Under the pieces are notes generated by a model. It did not search any database, was not told where the DNA came from, and saw only the letters and a program-made list of their open reading frames with translations. This document shows positions 1-11,701 of a stretch of DNA of 36,896 nucleotides, piece by piece. Numbering within the stretch: position 1 is the stretch's first letter; each line of letters begins with the position of its first letter. Made by a program: the position numbers and the translations under genes. Source of the DNA: a bacterium (GTDB taxonomy: Bacteria; Patescibacteriota; Saccharimonadia; Saccharimonadales; Saccharimonadaceae); NCBI GenBank assembly GCA_021781475.1, contig JAJXWT010000009.1:1-36896 (forward strand), read 5' to 3'.

Positions 1-69
1 GACCTACGCGACAAACTGATGCACACAAAAAGCACGGACGAAGTCCGCGCTTTGTTGCATACGCTGTAA
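1..69 (+). CDS. C-terminal end of a gene entering from outside the window (…DLRDKLMHTKSTDEVRALLHTL*)
   Basis: Open frame 1 from base 1 to TAA at 67-69; convergent with atpC; only 22 aa visible. Confidence 0.5.
   Translation, partial: DLRDKLMHTKSTDEVRALLHTL
27..54 (-). terminator. Probable rho-independent terminator of the atp operon, embedded in the convergent CDS end
   Basis: Minus strand reads AAAGCgcGGACttcGTCCgtGCTTTTTG: hairpin followed by T-run, directly after atpC. Confidence 0.6.
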
Positions 70-75
70 CCAAAT

Positions 76-498
76 TTAACGGTGGCGGTGGCGGTGAAGA
101 TCGGCAACCTTAAGGCGCACCATATGCCTGTCTATCAATTGGTGAGCCTTGTCGAGCTCAACATCGTTGGTAGCATTGTCGCGCATCGCAATTGCGCGCT
201 CAAGGGCCGCCTGCGTTTCCGCTTCAATAATATCGGCGCCATGGTCGGCCTCGTCTACTAAAATTTTTACCGTTTTGCCAGTTATCTCAACAATACCACC
301 ACTAATTGCAAAGAATTCGTGGCGTTCGGCAGTGTGGTGCTTTTCAAGCTTAACAGTTACCACACCCGGCTTTGCAACCGTAACAAGCGGTTCGTGGTCG
401 GGGAACACCCCAATTTCACCCTCGATTGTCGGGATCAAAACCTCGTAAACCTCTTCGTTGATTTTTTCGCCCGCAAGGGTAACAAGCTTAAACCGCAT
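76..498 (-). CDS. atpC: F-type ATP synthase epsilon subunit
   Basis: MRFKLVTLAGEKINEEVYEVLIPTIEGEIGVFPDHEPLVT; last gene of atp operon. Confidence 0.93.
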   Translation of the reverse strand: MRFKLVTLAGEKINEEVYEVLIPTIEGEIGVFPDHEPLVTVAKPGVVTVKLEKHHTAERHEFFAISGGIVEITGKTVKILVDEADHGADIIEAETQAALERAIAMRDNATNDVELDKAHQLIDRHMVRLKVADLHRHRHR

Positions 499-502
499 CA
501 GG

Positions 503-2768
<2,266 letters not shown>

Positions 2769-2769
<1 letters not shown>

Positions 2770-4304
2770 TAGCCCTCAAACCCTTTCGCAACGCTTTTCG
2801 CGGTTTTTTCAACAAGCGCCACCAGCTCTTCGTTGTCGCCGAACTTTTTGTCGCCCTTACTTAACGTGCGCATGTCATCTTTATGGTCGGTCCATAGTTT
2901 CGCCAAAAGGGCAGCCTGGGCATCCTTAATTTTATCGGCCGCAACGCTGTCAAATAACCCGCTCGTAACGGCATGCATGCTGACAACCTGTTCCCAAATA
3001 CTCATTGGCTGATATTGGGGCTGCTTTAGGAGTTCGGTAAGGCGCTGGCCGCGGTTAATCTGTTGCTTGGTGGCGTCGTCGAGGTCGCTCCCAAACTGTG
3101 CAAAGCTTGCCATTTCACGGAACTGGCTCAGGCCAAGCTTAAGGTTACCGCTCACACTCTTAACGGCCTTGGTTTGGGCATCGCCGCCCACGCGGCTCAC
3201 ACTAAGGCCAGCGCTAATAGCCGGGCGAATACCCTGGTAAAACAGGTCTGTTTCCATAAAAATCTGGCCGTCGGTGATACTGATTACGTTGGTTGGAATA
3301 TAGGCGCTAATGTCACCCGCTTGGGTTTCGATAATCGGCAGGGCAGTCAAGCTACCGCCGCCGAGCGCATCGCTCAACTTAGCTGAACGCTCCAGCAGGC
3401 GCGAGTGTAGGTAAAACACGTCACCCGGGAACGCTTCGCGGCCTGGCGGGCGGCGGAGCAGCAGGCTCATTTGGCGGTAGGCTACGGCGTGTTTAGTTAA
3501 ATCGTCGTAAATCATAAGGGCGTGCTTGCCATTGTCGCGGAAATATTCGCCCATGGCGGTGCCCGCATAGGGCGCAAGGTACAAAAGTGAGGCAGGGTCG
3601 CTTGGACCAGCCACCACCACGATAGTTTGGTCCATCACGCCCTCGGACTTGAGGCGGTCGACCAAGCGCGCAACCTTACTGAGTTTTTGGCCAACTGCCA
3701 CATATACGTTAATAACGCCGGTTTTTTGGCGCGCCTGGTTAATCATGGTATCAAGCACAATTGCCGTTTTACCAGTTTGGCGGTCACCAATAATAAGTTC
3801 GCGCTGACCGCGGCCAATAGGGAACATGGCATCAATCGCCATAATGCCGGTCATAAGGGGTTCACTCACGTGCTTGCGGCCCATCACGCCAACCGCTTCG
3901 CGCTCAACGAGGCCGCGTTGTTTGGTCTTAATTGGCGCGCCACCGTCAAGGGGCTCGCCCAGGGGGCTGACCACGCGACCCAACAGCTCTTCGCCAATTG
4001 GCACGCTCAGCACTTCGCCCTTAAGCCGTACCGTATTGCCGGCCGAAACAGCTTGGTCGGCACCAAGCAAAATCGCACCAATTTCATCTTCCATCAAGTT
4101 AAGGGCAAATGCCTCTACAACGCCACTCGCCGTCGAAATTTCGAGCACTTCGTTGTAACCGGCGCTCCTTAGGCCATGCACCCAGGCAACACCGTCGCCA
4201 ATGCGGGTCACAATGCCAGATTCTTCGAGCCCCTCTGTCAAATCAAGCCTGGTGATCGCGTCACGCAGCTCTTTACTCAAGTCTTGTACTGTAATTTCGG
4301 CCAT
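2769..4304 (-). CDS. atpA: F-type ATP synthase alpha subunit
   Basis: [18 protein letters not shown] Walker A; full-length alpha architecture. Confidence 0.97.
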
Positions 4305-4315
4305 TGTTTTCTCCT

Positions 4316-4699
4316 TTAGCTCAGCGTCATTTCGGTTAGTAATTGCAATTTATGGCGCACTGTTGCGTCGTAGCGGGAGCCTGGTATATCAATACAGATA
4401 CCGCCAATCACCTGTGGGTCTACAACTTCAGTCAGCTGCACGGTAGGGGCGGCCAATTGTGTGCGTATTCGGCGACGGACCGCTTCGGTGAGCGTACGGG
4501 CCGACGTAACTGTTGCAAGCACTACGCCACGGCGCATCAGCTCGGCTTCAATGTCGCGGACCACCAAATCTGTTTCGCGCATGCGATTAGACAAAACCAA
4601 AAATGCCGCCAGCTGTTTGACCGCCAGCGTGGCCTTGCCGTCAATAACCATACCGGCCGTGTAAATGGCCAGCTTGCGCCGTGAAATTGCCGCCGCCAT
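4316..4699 (-). CDS. atpH: F-type ATP synthase delta (OSCP) subunit, unusually short (127 aa)
   Basis: C-terminal [19 protein letters not shown]…[29 protein letters not shown] delta signature; TAATG overlap with atpF. Confidence 0.88.
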   Translation of the reverse strand: MAAAISRRKLAIYTAGMVIDGKATLAVKQLAAFLVLSNRMRETDLVVRDIEAELMRRGVVLATVTSARTLTEAVRRRIRTQLAAPTVQLTEVVDPQVIGGICIDIPGSRYDATVRHKLQLLTEMTLS

Positions 4700-5241
4700 T
4701 ACTCAATCTCCTTGAGCGCCGTATGAATCAGCGCCTCATCGGCCTTACCAGATAGTTTTTCGCCTGCAACCTTTTCGGTCGCCTGGGCCACTAGCATAAC
4801 CATTTCATTATGGAGCGACTTTTTCGCCGCTGCAATCTCGTTTTCGACATCGGCTTTAGCGGCCTTTGCAATCGCTTCGGCGTGCGCCCGCGACTTATGT
4901 TCGGCACGTGTCAGCAAATCGCTCGCTTCGTCTTTTGCCGTGCGGACAATATCACCGGCTTCGTCTTTTGCCTCTTTAAGCATTTTTGCCACGCTATCTT
5001 GCATTTCTTGTACCCGTTTTGTTGCTTCGACAACCGCTTTGTTGCTTTCGTCGATTTCTGCCTGACGTTTTTCAAGCGTCTTGGTAAATACAGGGAACAC
5101 AAATTTGCCCAAAAGAAACACGACAAGCAAAAATGCGACGCCCTGAAATAGCAATTGAATTGGCTCAATGCCAAGCGTGCTTAAAAGATTCCCGCTTTGT
5201 TGGGCCGCTGCTGCAAATTGTGTAAACGCCTGTAGGTCCAT
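4699..5241 (-). CDS. atpF: F-type ATP synthase b subunit
   Basis: N-terminal TM helix then long charged helix; operon position. Confidence 0.92.
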   Translation of the reverse strand: MDLQAFTQFAAAAQQSGNLLSTLGIEPIQLLFQGVAFLLVVFLLGKFVFPVFTKTLEKRQAEIDESNKAVVEATKRVQEMQDSVAKMLKEAKDEAGDIVRTAKDEASDLLTRAEHKSRAHAEAIAKAAKADVENEIAAAKKSLHNEMVMLVAQATEKVAGEKLSGKADEALIHTALKEIE

Positions 5242-5247
5242 TCGCTC

Positions 5248-5463
5248 CTACGCCTTTGCCATGTAAGCCACAATAATACCAATAATGGCGAGTGAGTCCG
5301 AAAACACAATCGCGGTAATCATCATGGTGCGAATTTCGGCTGCCTTTTCGGGGTTGCGACCAAGCGCGTTCAAGGCGCCGTACCCAATCAAGCCCACGCC
5401 AATAGCGGCGCCAAGCGCAGGGAGCGCGTAGGTCAGGCCGAATGCGAGTGATGTAATGTTCAT
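5248..5463 (-). CDS. atpE: F-type ATP synthase c subunit
   Basis: Two-TM hairpin with GRNPE loop, VFSDSLAIIGIIVAY second helix. Confidence 0.95.
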   Translation of the reverse strand: MNITSLAFGLTYALPALGAAIGVGLIGYGALNALGRNPEKAAEIRTMMITAIVFSDSLAIIGIIVAYMAKA

Positions 5464-5478
5464 TGTTATCTCCTTTTG

Positions 5479-6294
5479 TTAATTACCTAAATGTTGCGTC
5501 TCATTCTCGACTGTATTAGCGGGTGAATGAGCAGGTTCGGGGGCGCCATGACTTGCTACGCCCAGGGCAGTGAATATGCAGGTAAGCACCATAAATACAT
5601 ACGCCTGAATAAAGCCAATAAACAGTTCAAAGGCAATAAACAGCGGCAACGAAAAGCTTGCAAAATACCCGCTCAATAGCAGCACGACCGCCAGCAGCAC
5701 TTCGCCGGCGAATGCGTTGCCGAACAAACGTAAGCTCAGGGCAGTAAAACGGCTGAACTCGCCAATAAATTCGAGTAAGCCTTCGAACGCGCCAATCGGG
5801 TTTTTAAACGGATTTACCGCATAGCGGCGAATATTGCCAAATACGCCATGGCTTTTAATGGCATAGCCCTGGGCAACAACCAGCGCAATAATGGCGAGTG
5901 CAAACGTAAAGTTTAAATCGGTTGCAAGGCTCCGGAACAAAGGGTGCCCGTTCACGGTTATGACCTCCCCAATCCCTGGCAGCACACTTGCCCAATAGGT
6001 AAATAGTACCGTAAAGAACATGGTAAGCGCTAACGGGGCAATGCTTTTGGCAATTTTTTTGTCAGGGATAATGTCTAAAATTTGGCCGTACATGCCCTCG
6101 ATAGTCCACTGGATCATGCCCGTTACAAAATTGCGTTTACCGCGCAGCACGTTCGCGCGCGCATACAGCAATAGCGCAAACATGACCGCCACCGAAATAA
6201 CGCCTGAAATCATGCTGTTTGTAATAGGGAACGGGCCAATATAAAAGATGGGGGCGGGGGGTAATATGATTTGAATTTGCGCAAAATGGTTCAT
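5479..6294 (-). CDS. atpB: F-type ATP synthase a subunit
   Basis: SLRLFGNAFAGEVLLAVVLLL signature; start set at MNHFAQ (ATGA overlap with upstream gene). Confidence 0.93.
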   Translation of the reverse strand: MNHFAQIQIILPPAPIFYIGPFPITNSMISGVISVAVMFALLLYARANVLRGKRNFVTGMIQWTIEGMYGQILDIIPDKKIAKSIAPLALTMFFTVLFTYWASVLPGIGEVITVNGHPLFRSLATDLNFTFALAIIALVVAQGYAIKSHGVFGNIRRYAVNPFKNPIGAFEGLLEFIGEFSRFTALSLRLFGNAFAGEVLLAVVLLLSGYFASFSLPLFIAFELFIGFIQAYVFMVLTCIFTALGVASHGAPEPAHSPANTVENETQHLGN

Positions 6295-6545
6295 GAGCGA
6301 TCCCCCCGTAGCTGCCGGCGCACAAGCAATGCAGCGGCTGCGCCACCAATGAGTGCGCCCAATAACATAAACCATGGCCGAGTATTCAGCGAACTATCAA
6401 CCCAGTTACCCGCAACAATCAGTGGCACAGTCGGCACGAACATGCGCCAGGTAGTATCAGCCATACTTGCGAGTAGCCCTAAGGTAGACAGCTCAGTCTG
6501 AGCCGCCGGCACAGTTACGGTGTCGCTGCTTGGCTTTTTCCCCAT
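6291..6545 (-). CDS. atpI: AtpI/AtpZ-like small membrane protein, first gene of atp operon
   Basis: Two-TM small protein in atpI position; stop overlaps atpB start (ATGA); TATAGT 8 nt before ATG. Confidence 0.65.
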   Translation of the reverse strand: MGKKPSSDTVTVPAAQTELSTLGLLASMADTTWRMFVPTVPLIVAGNWVDSSLNTRPWFMLLGALIGGAAAALLVRRQLRGDRS

Positions 6546-6583
6546 ATACCACTACTATAGCAACAGAGGAGCAATATTCCAAG

Positions 6584-6796
6584 ATGCCACGCCATAATAA
6601 ATCACAAAAATATACCCGTGCCACGCCACCAACAGGGGCGTGCGAACAAAAACGACGCTACGCCAATCGGGTTGATGCAGAGCGGCAAGCTGAGCTTGGC
6701 ATGCTACAGACGCCCGGGCTCGAGCTCACAGTATACCAGTGCCAGTATTGCCGGGGCTGGCACCTTACTAGTAGACAAACTGGCGAGTCGGAATAA
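6584..6796 (+). CDS. Small basic protein with CxxC…H (YQCQYCRGWH) putative zinc knuckle
   Basis: MPRHNKSQKYTR…YQCQYCRGWHLTSRQ; 3' end overlaps the convergent gene by 29 bp. Confidence 0.55.
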   Translation: MPRHNKSQKYTRATPPTGACEQKRRYANRVDAERQAELGMLQTPGLELTVYQCQYCRGWHLTSRQTGESE

Positions 6797-9212
6797 GTAC
6801 TTGCGAAGGGTTTGGATGTGTCAGCGAATCAACCGTACCGTTACCAAGCTGGCCAACATTATTAGCCCCCGCCGCGTATACGTTACCGTCGCTCCCCAGT
6901 ACATAGGTCGTGTATTCGTCGCGCGTTGATAAGTCGACAGCCGTCACCCCAGCTGGTAGCGTGAATTCCGCCGTATAGCAAATCGCGTAGTTATTCGAAG
7001 AAGTACCGACACCGCCATTACCAAGCTTACCGTACACATTACGCCCTGCACCGTACACCTGCCCGTCAGTCCCAATAATGAGCAGGGAATTGTATTGGTA
7101 TTCCCAGTTACTATCAAGCTTGTTGTAGTCTACTTTTACCGTGCCGTTTTGGTATATGTTCATGTTAATCGGGCTTGTGCTCGACGTACATAGGCCGCCG
7201 TTTGAGCCGGCGTTTGGCATCGTAGAATAGTTAGCAAATTCACCATAGGTATTGTCGCCCGAGCACCACACGCCGGACGTGCCGGGGTCGTACCGCAACC
7301 CGCAGAACGTGTATGGCATCGATATCATCCCTTTCCATGGGTAGACACGCGTGTTAACGTTCCATGTCTGGCTTGATGTCCCGTTACAGGTATACAGCTG
7401 GGGCTGGGTGCCGTTGGCGGTCGCGCCGCCTGGCCTGTCGATACAGTAGCCTGTATTTTCTTTGAGGCGGATTGTGCTATCCGACTCTACTACCCACTGT
7501 TGGGCTGCGCTCCCATTACACGTATATATTCGCAATTTCGTGCCATTTGCGATTGTATTACCCGGTAGGTCGACACAGGTGCTGCTGCCTGTGGTGCCCG
7601 CCGTGCTGCTAGCCGAAAAGGGCAGCCACAGCGCACCCGTATCGGCAGTCCAAAACCAGCGCTGCGCATCGGTGCCGTTACAGCCATATATATCCAGGTT
7701 AGTCCCACTTGAAAAGTTCGAGCCTATAACGTCTAGGCACTGGCCCGTAGCAGTACTCGCATTGATCGTGCCGCCAGTAGCAGTGTACGAGCTTGGCGAG
7801 TTACCCCATACCCACGCAGGGTTCGTGCCGGTTGAGCCCGTATTTATACCAGTCCCTGACTCACTTTGGCAAGTCGTCGAAGTGCACGACGAGGCACCAG
7901 GCGGTATAATGCCTAAATCTCCAGAAAACCAAATCACGCCATCGGTCGTAAGCACAAAAATATTGCCGCCTTGGCTGCTGTGATACTGCATGAGCACCTT
8001 CTGTACCTTGCGCGCCACGCTACCAGCCGCCGGAATTACGTACTTTACTGGCGTGTACACATTACCGTTTACCGTTCCCGCTATTTGGCCTGTGCCGCTT
8101 AAGCCTGCACAGTACAAATTATTATCGCTCGCAATGACACATGCGTCCCTATCTTGTATCTCAACGCTCACCGCACTAAGGCCTGCCGGCAAAATAAACG
8201 GCGGAACAGTCGCGCCACCCGAAGGTACAAGGGGAACATTGGGCATAGATGAGTTACCATTGCCCAACCGGCCCCAGCCGTCGTCGCCTGCACAGTACGC
8301 TTGGGCAGGGGTTGTTGAACTGCCTGCGATTGCACACACATTGTCACCCCCGTAGCCACTGACCGAAATACTGGTTGCGGTAAGGCCAGCCGGCAAACTC
8401 ATTTTTATCCAATAGCCCGTTTCGACCCCTAGGGCGTCATTACTCGTTGTGTAGCCACCCCGGCACCACACATTATTATCATTGCCAATGATGCATAAAA
8501 ACGTTGCGCCAAACCCCGATGTCTTGACCTTTATCACCTTAGTAACACCCGTTGGCAGGGCCATCTTAACGGGCGTTGCGGCATCAGCAGGTGTGCGCGA
8601 ATCGGTCAGCTGGCCACCGCTATTTATACCAAACCCATACAATTGGTTATCGGCTGTCCAGAACAAGCCCATATCATTCGTCGCGTTGCCGCTAGTACCG
8701 TCATACCCCGCGCCACCAGAAAGCATTGGGGCCGCTGTATTTGAGCTACTGTAGTTAAAAGTTGCGGTCGTAGTGCGCCACACCGTATTAGGGCTTGACG
8801 TTTGGGTTAATTGCAACGTCGCCAGCACCGAATACAAGACAGCGGAGTATTGGCCAGTTGTCGCGGCGCCAACACTAAAGGTAGTGCGTACGTTACCGTT
8901 CAAGAGCACGTAACACTGTGAGGGGGTCGTGCTACAGTTAACGCTTGTGTAACCGGTGCAATCCGACTGTGGCGTCAGCGGGCTGCTGCTGCTCCAGGTT
9001 GCGACACCATTGTTGGCCTCGATACATGTTTTTGCCTTAGCCCAACCCGCTTCGGCCGCCTCGCGCGCAAGTTGCGCATAGTATTGTTCGTCAAGCGCCG
9101 AGCGCGTGCCGCTAATAACCGAAAGCGCCACCGAAAGCGCCATTAACACCAAAACCGATGCTAATACCATTGTTGGGAGCGCAAATCCGCGCTGGCGCCG
9201 TGCCATGCTCAT
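6768..9212 (-). CDS. Pseudopilin-like signal/TM + RCC1-like repeat protein with embedded ricin-B-type lectin region
   Basis: N-term MARRQRGFALPTMVLASVLVLMALSVALS; repeats like VYGAGRNVYGKLGNGG / VYAAGANNVGQLGNGTV; QxW-type repeats QCLDVIG…CNGTDAQRWFW, TCVDLPG…CNGSAAQQWV, YCIDRPG…CNGTSSQTWN. Confidence 0.85.
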   Translation of the reverse strand: MSMARRQRGFALPTMVLASVLVLMALSVALSVISGTRSALDEQYYAQLAREAAEAGWAKAKTCIEANNGVATWSSSSPLTPQSDCTGYTSVNCSTTPSQCYVLLNGNVRTTFSVGAATTGQYSAVLYSVLATLQLTQTSSPNTVWRTTTATFNYSSSNTAAPMLSGGAGYDGTSGNATNDMGLFWTADNQLYGFGINSGGQLTDSRTPADAATPVKMALPTGVTKVIKVKTSGFGATFLCIIGNDNNVWCRGGYTTSNDALGVETGYWIKMSLPAGLTATSISVSGYGGDNVCAIAGSSTTPAQAYCAGDDGWGRLGNGNSSMPNVPLVPSGGATVPPFILPAGLSAVSVEIQDRDACVIASDNNLYCAGLSGTGQIAGTVNGNVYTPVKYVIPAAGSVARKVQKVLMQYHSSQGGNIFVLTTDGVIWFSGDLGIIPPGASSCTSTTCQSESGTGINTGSTGTNPAWVWGNSPSSYTATGGTINASTATGQCLDVIGSNFSSGTNLDIYGCNGTDAQRWFWTADTGALWLPFSASSTAGTTGSSTCVDLPGNTIANGTKLRIYTCNGSAAQQWVVESDSTIRLKENTGYCIDRPGGATANGTQPQLYTCNGTSSQTWNVNTRVYPWKGMISMPYTFCGLRYDPGTSGVWCSGDNTYGEFANYSTMPNAGSNGGLCTSSTSPINMNIYQNGTVKVDYNKLDSNWEYQYNSLLIIGTDGQVYGAGRNVYGKLGNGGVGTSSNNYAICYTAEFTLPAGVTAVDLSTRDEYTTYVLGSDGNVYAAGANNVGQLGNGTVDSLTHPNPSQVLIPTRQFVY

Positions 9213-9294
9213 ATACTTATATAGTAGCACAAGCAGTTTGACTTTCCATAGTGCTTTTGGTTATACTTGTTACACTATATATGGAGGTCACAGG

Positions 9295-9570
9295 ATGAAA
9301 CAAGCAGCAACTACAACCAATGTTACCGTGTACAGCACCCCTTGGTGCGCGTTTTGCAAAACCGAAAAACAATATTTAGAACACCTTGGCGTCACGTTTA
9401 TTAACCGCGACATCGAAACAGAGCCAGCCGCAAAAGCCGAACTCGACGGTAAACTTGGTGGCAGCTTTACGGGTGTACCCGTCACTGATATTTGCGGCAC
9501 CCTTGTGACCGGTTTTGATCGCAAAAAAATTGACGATTTACTGCGTGCAAACGGCCTGGTTGCCGCTTAA
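9295..9570 (+). CDS. Glutaredoxin family protein
   Basis: VTVYSTPWCAFCKTEKQYLEHLGVTFINRDIE…GVPVTDI; GGAGG SD upstream. Confidence 0.92.
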   Translation: MKQAATTTNVTVYSTPWCAFCKTEKQYLEHLGVTFINRDIETEPAAKAELDGKLGGSFTGVPVTDICGTLVTGFDRKKIDDLLRANGLVAA

Positions 9571-11339
9571 GCGCCAACCTGCACCACATCGCCGCCGATT
9601 TTTTGCCTAAAATACGTATCGTGGCTAACGTACAAAATGGCGCCGGCGTATTTTTGCAGCGCCGCTTCCAACTCTTCGATACTTGGCAGGTCAAGGTGAT
9701 TAGTCGGCTCGTCCAAAATTAACAGCTGTGGCTCGTTGGCCAGCATGCTCATTAATTGGAACCGCGCCTTTTGGCCACCGCTTAAGTGGGAGAGGGGCGT
9801 GCGCTCGTCGCTTTCGGTGAACAAATAGTCCGCCAGCAGCTGGCGCATTTTTGTTTGGTTACAATTCAAGTTTTTGTCGGCGTACATGTGCTCTATGGCG
9901 GCGCCCAGCGGCAGTTCCAGGTAGCGCGCGCCAATTTCTTGCTCGTACACGCCCACGCGCACATGCGGATCAAGCGTTAATTCGCCACTATACATAATAA
10001 TGTCCGGCCGCCGCTCGCTCGTTGCTATCGCCGACTTTCTCGAACCCGAGTCGAGCGAGGCTCCGGGGACCTCTGCGACGCCCGGCGTGAGAGCAGGAGG
10101 CGACAGTAATGGGCGAGAAGGCGCAGTCGACGGGAGCGGGGATGAGCTTAATAATGCCTTAATCAGCGTCGTTTTACCGGCACCGTTACGCCCACGCAGC
10201 TCCACGGCCTCGCCCTCGCGCAAATCAATATTTACGTCCCTAAATAGCACCATATCGCCATAACCCAGTGCCACATCGCTGGCGCGCACCAACACATGCT
10301 TACTGCGCGATTCATCGTTTTTTACGTTCAGCCGGATATTTTTGGCCTTAAACTTTTGGTATTGGTTCGCCACCTTGTAATTTAGGTTTTCTACGCTGTC
10401 TTTATCAATCCAAAATGTGGGCTTTTCAATCTTTTCAAGTTCGGCTAGCTGTTCGCGCGCCATGTTTTCCAGCCGTTTAAAACGCTGGATAGTACCAGGG
10501 TTACGCGATTTTTCTTTAAGCCGCTGGTAATCGAGCACTTTTTGTTTTAAGTTTATAATCCGCTTTTCAATCATTTCAAAATCGTTCATGGCCGTACCTG
10601 TGGTGCTGGCATTTTGCTTTAGGTAGGCATCGTAATTGCCCTTGTAGCTTACGGTGCTGCCGTCTTTTAGCTCCACAATCCTATCAACTTCGTGCAGCAC
10701 ATCGCGGTCGTGGGTAATAATCAGCGCCGCCTGCTGGTAGCTTTTTAGCCAATCAATAAACTGCCGCTTGGCCACGTAATCCATGTGGTTGGTCGGCTCG
10801 TCCAGTAGCGCCAAATCGGCGTTGGCATGCATGATTTTGATTACCTCGACCAGCCGCTTTTGGCCGCCCGAAAGGGTGCTGAGTGCACGGTCGCCAAAAC
10901 CTTCCATTTGAAAGTTTTTTAGCTCTTCGGCCACTAGCTCTTCAACTTGGTAAAAATTCTTTTGGCCAAACCGCTCCAGCGCCTCGGTATATTCGTTGAT
11001 TTTTTTAAGGTCATCGCCCATATGATCGGGGTAGGTGTGCAAAATATGGTGCAGGCCGGCATATTCTGGCAACCCCTGTAAAATGTATTCCATAACCATT
11101 TGTTCGCCCGCGCCAAGGTGTTCTTGGGCCGTCGCCACCACGGTGGTGCCTTTTTTATACACTACATCGCCAGTGAAATCCGTGTCGGCCCCCGTTAAAA
11201 TACCAAACAGGGTACTTTTGCCAATGCCATTACGGCCGATTACGCCAACCTTTTCGTGGTCGTCCACGCTAAATTTAACCCCGGTCATTAACACTTTAGG
11301 GCCAAACGATTTTTCGGTAACGGTAATATCGGCAATCAT
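9567..11339 (-). CDS. ABC-F family ATPase with two NBDs and an in-frame insertion after the second Walker A
   Basis: GRNGIGKSTL, LSGGQKRLVEVIKIM, GRNGAGKTTLIKALL, LSGGQKARFQLMSMLANEPQLLILDEPTNHLD. Confidence 0.93.
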   Translation of the reverse strand: MIADITVTEKSFGPKVLMTGVKFSVDDHEKVGVIGRNGIGKSTLFGILTGADTDFTGDVVYKKGTTVVATAQEHLGAGEQMVMEYILQGLPEYAGLHHILHTYPDHMGDDLKKINEYTEALERFGQKNFYQVEELVAEELKNFQMEGFGDRALSTLSGGQKRLVEVIKIMHANADLALLDEPTNHMDYVAKRQFIDWLKSYQQAALIITHDRDVLHEVDRIVELKDGSTVSYKGNYDAYLKQNASTTGTAMNDFEMIEKRIINLKQKVLDYQRLKEKSRNPGTIQRFKRLENMAREQLAELEKIEKPTFWIDKDSVENLNYKVANQYQKFKAKNIRLNVKNDESRSKHVLVRASDVALGYGDMVLFRDVNIDLREGEAVELRGRNGAGKTTLIKALLSSSPLPSTAPSRPLLSPPALTPGVAEVPGASLDSGSRKSAIATSERRPDIIMYSGELTLDPHVRVGVYEQEIGARYLELPLGAAIEHMYADKNLNCNQTKMRQLLADYLFTESDERTPLSHLSGGQKARFQLMSMLANEPQLLILDEPTNHLDLPSIEELEAALQKYAGAILYVSHDTYFRQKIGGDVVQVGA

Positions 11340-11370
11340 CTGTTTTAGTATAGCACGGCCCCTGTTGGTA

Positions 11371-11399
11371 TTGACTGTTTTAGCCAAAAGTGCTATAAT
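11371..11399 (+). promoter_or_regulatory. Sigma70-type promoter for the 81-aa small ORF
   Basis: TTGACT - 17 nt - TATAAT. Confidence 0.75.
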
Positions 11400-11446
11400 A
11401 AAGGGATAGACTATCAAACAGATAGCTCGCACACCAAGGAGGCACC

Positions 11447-11692
11447 ATGCCACGTGAAGATGCACCGCAAACACGTGAGGAGCTCATCGCAACGCTACAG
11501 AAGGCGAGGCGGACGCTCGGCGATGCGATCGACGCCTGCGTAGCATGTACGAAATCGCCTGCGTTCGTGGCGCAGGAGGGGCTTGCTGGGCCCAAAGACC
11601 TCGGCACGCTCCGGGCGATCACTGACGGCCTCTGGTCACATGAGGTCCGGCTGCTCTCGCTGCTGGGAAAAATCAAGGGGGGAGGGGTGTAA
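11447..11692 (+). CDS. Small hypothetical protein (81 aa)
   Basis: Strong promoter, AAGGAGG SD 4 nt before ATG, structured terminator after stop. Confidence 0.6.
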   Translation: MPREDAPQTREELIATLQKARRTLGDAIDACVACTKSPAFVAQEGLAGPKDLGTLRAITDGLWSHEVRLLSLLGKIKGGGV

Positions 11693-11701
11693 GGTGAGCC
11701 C

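Noticed and set aside
7462-8355. Plus-strand ORFs opposite the RCC1/lectin gene
   Set aside because: Antisense to a repeat-rich coding frame; typical shadow ORFs.
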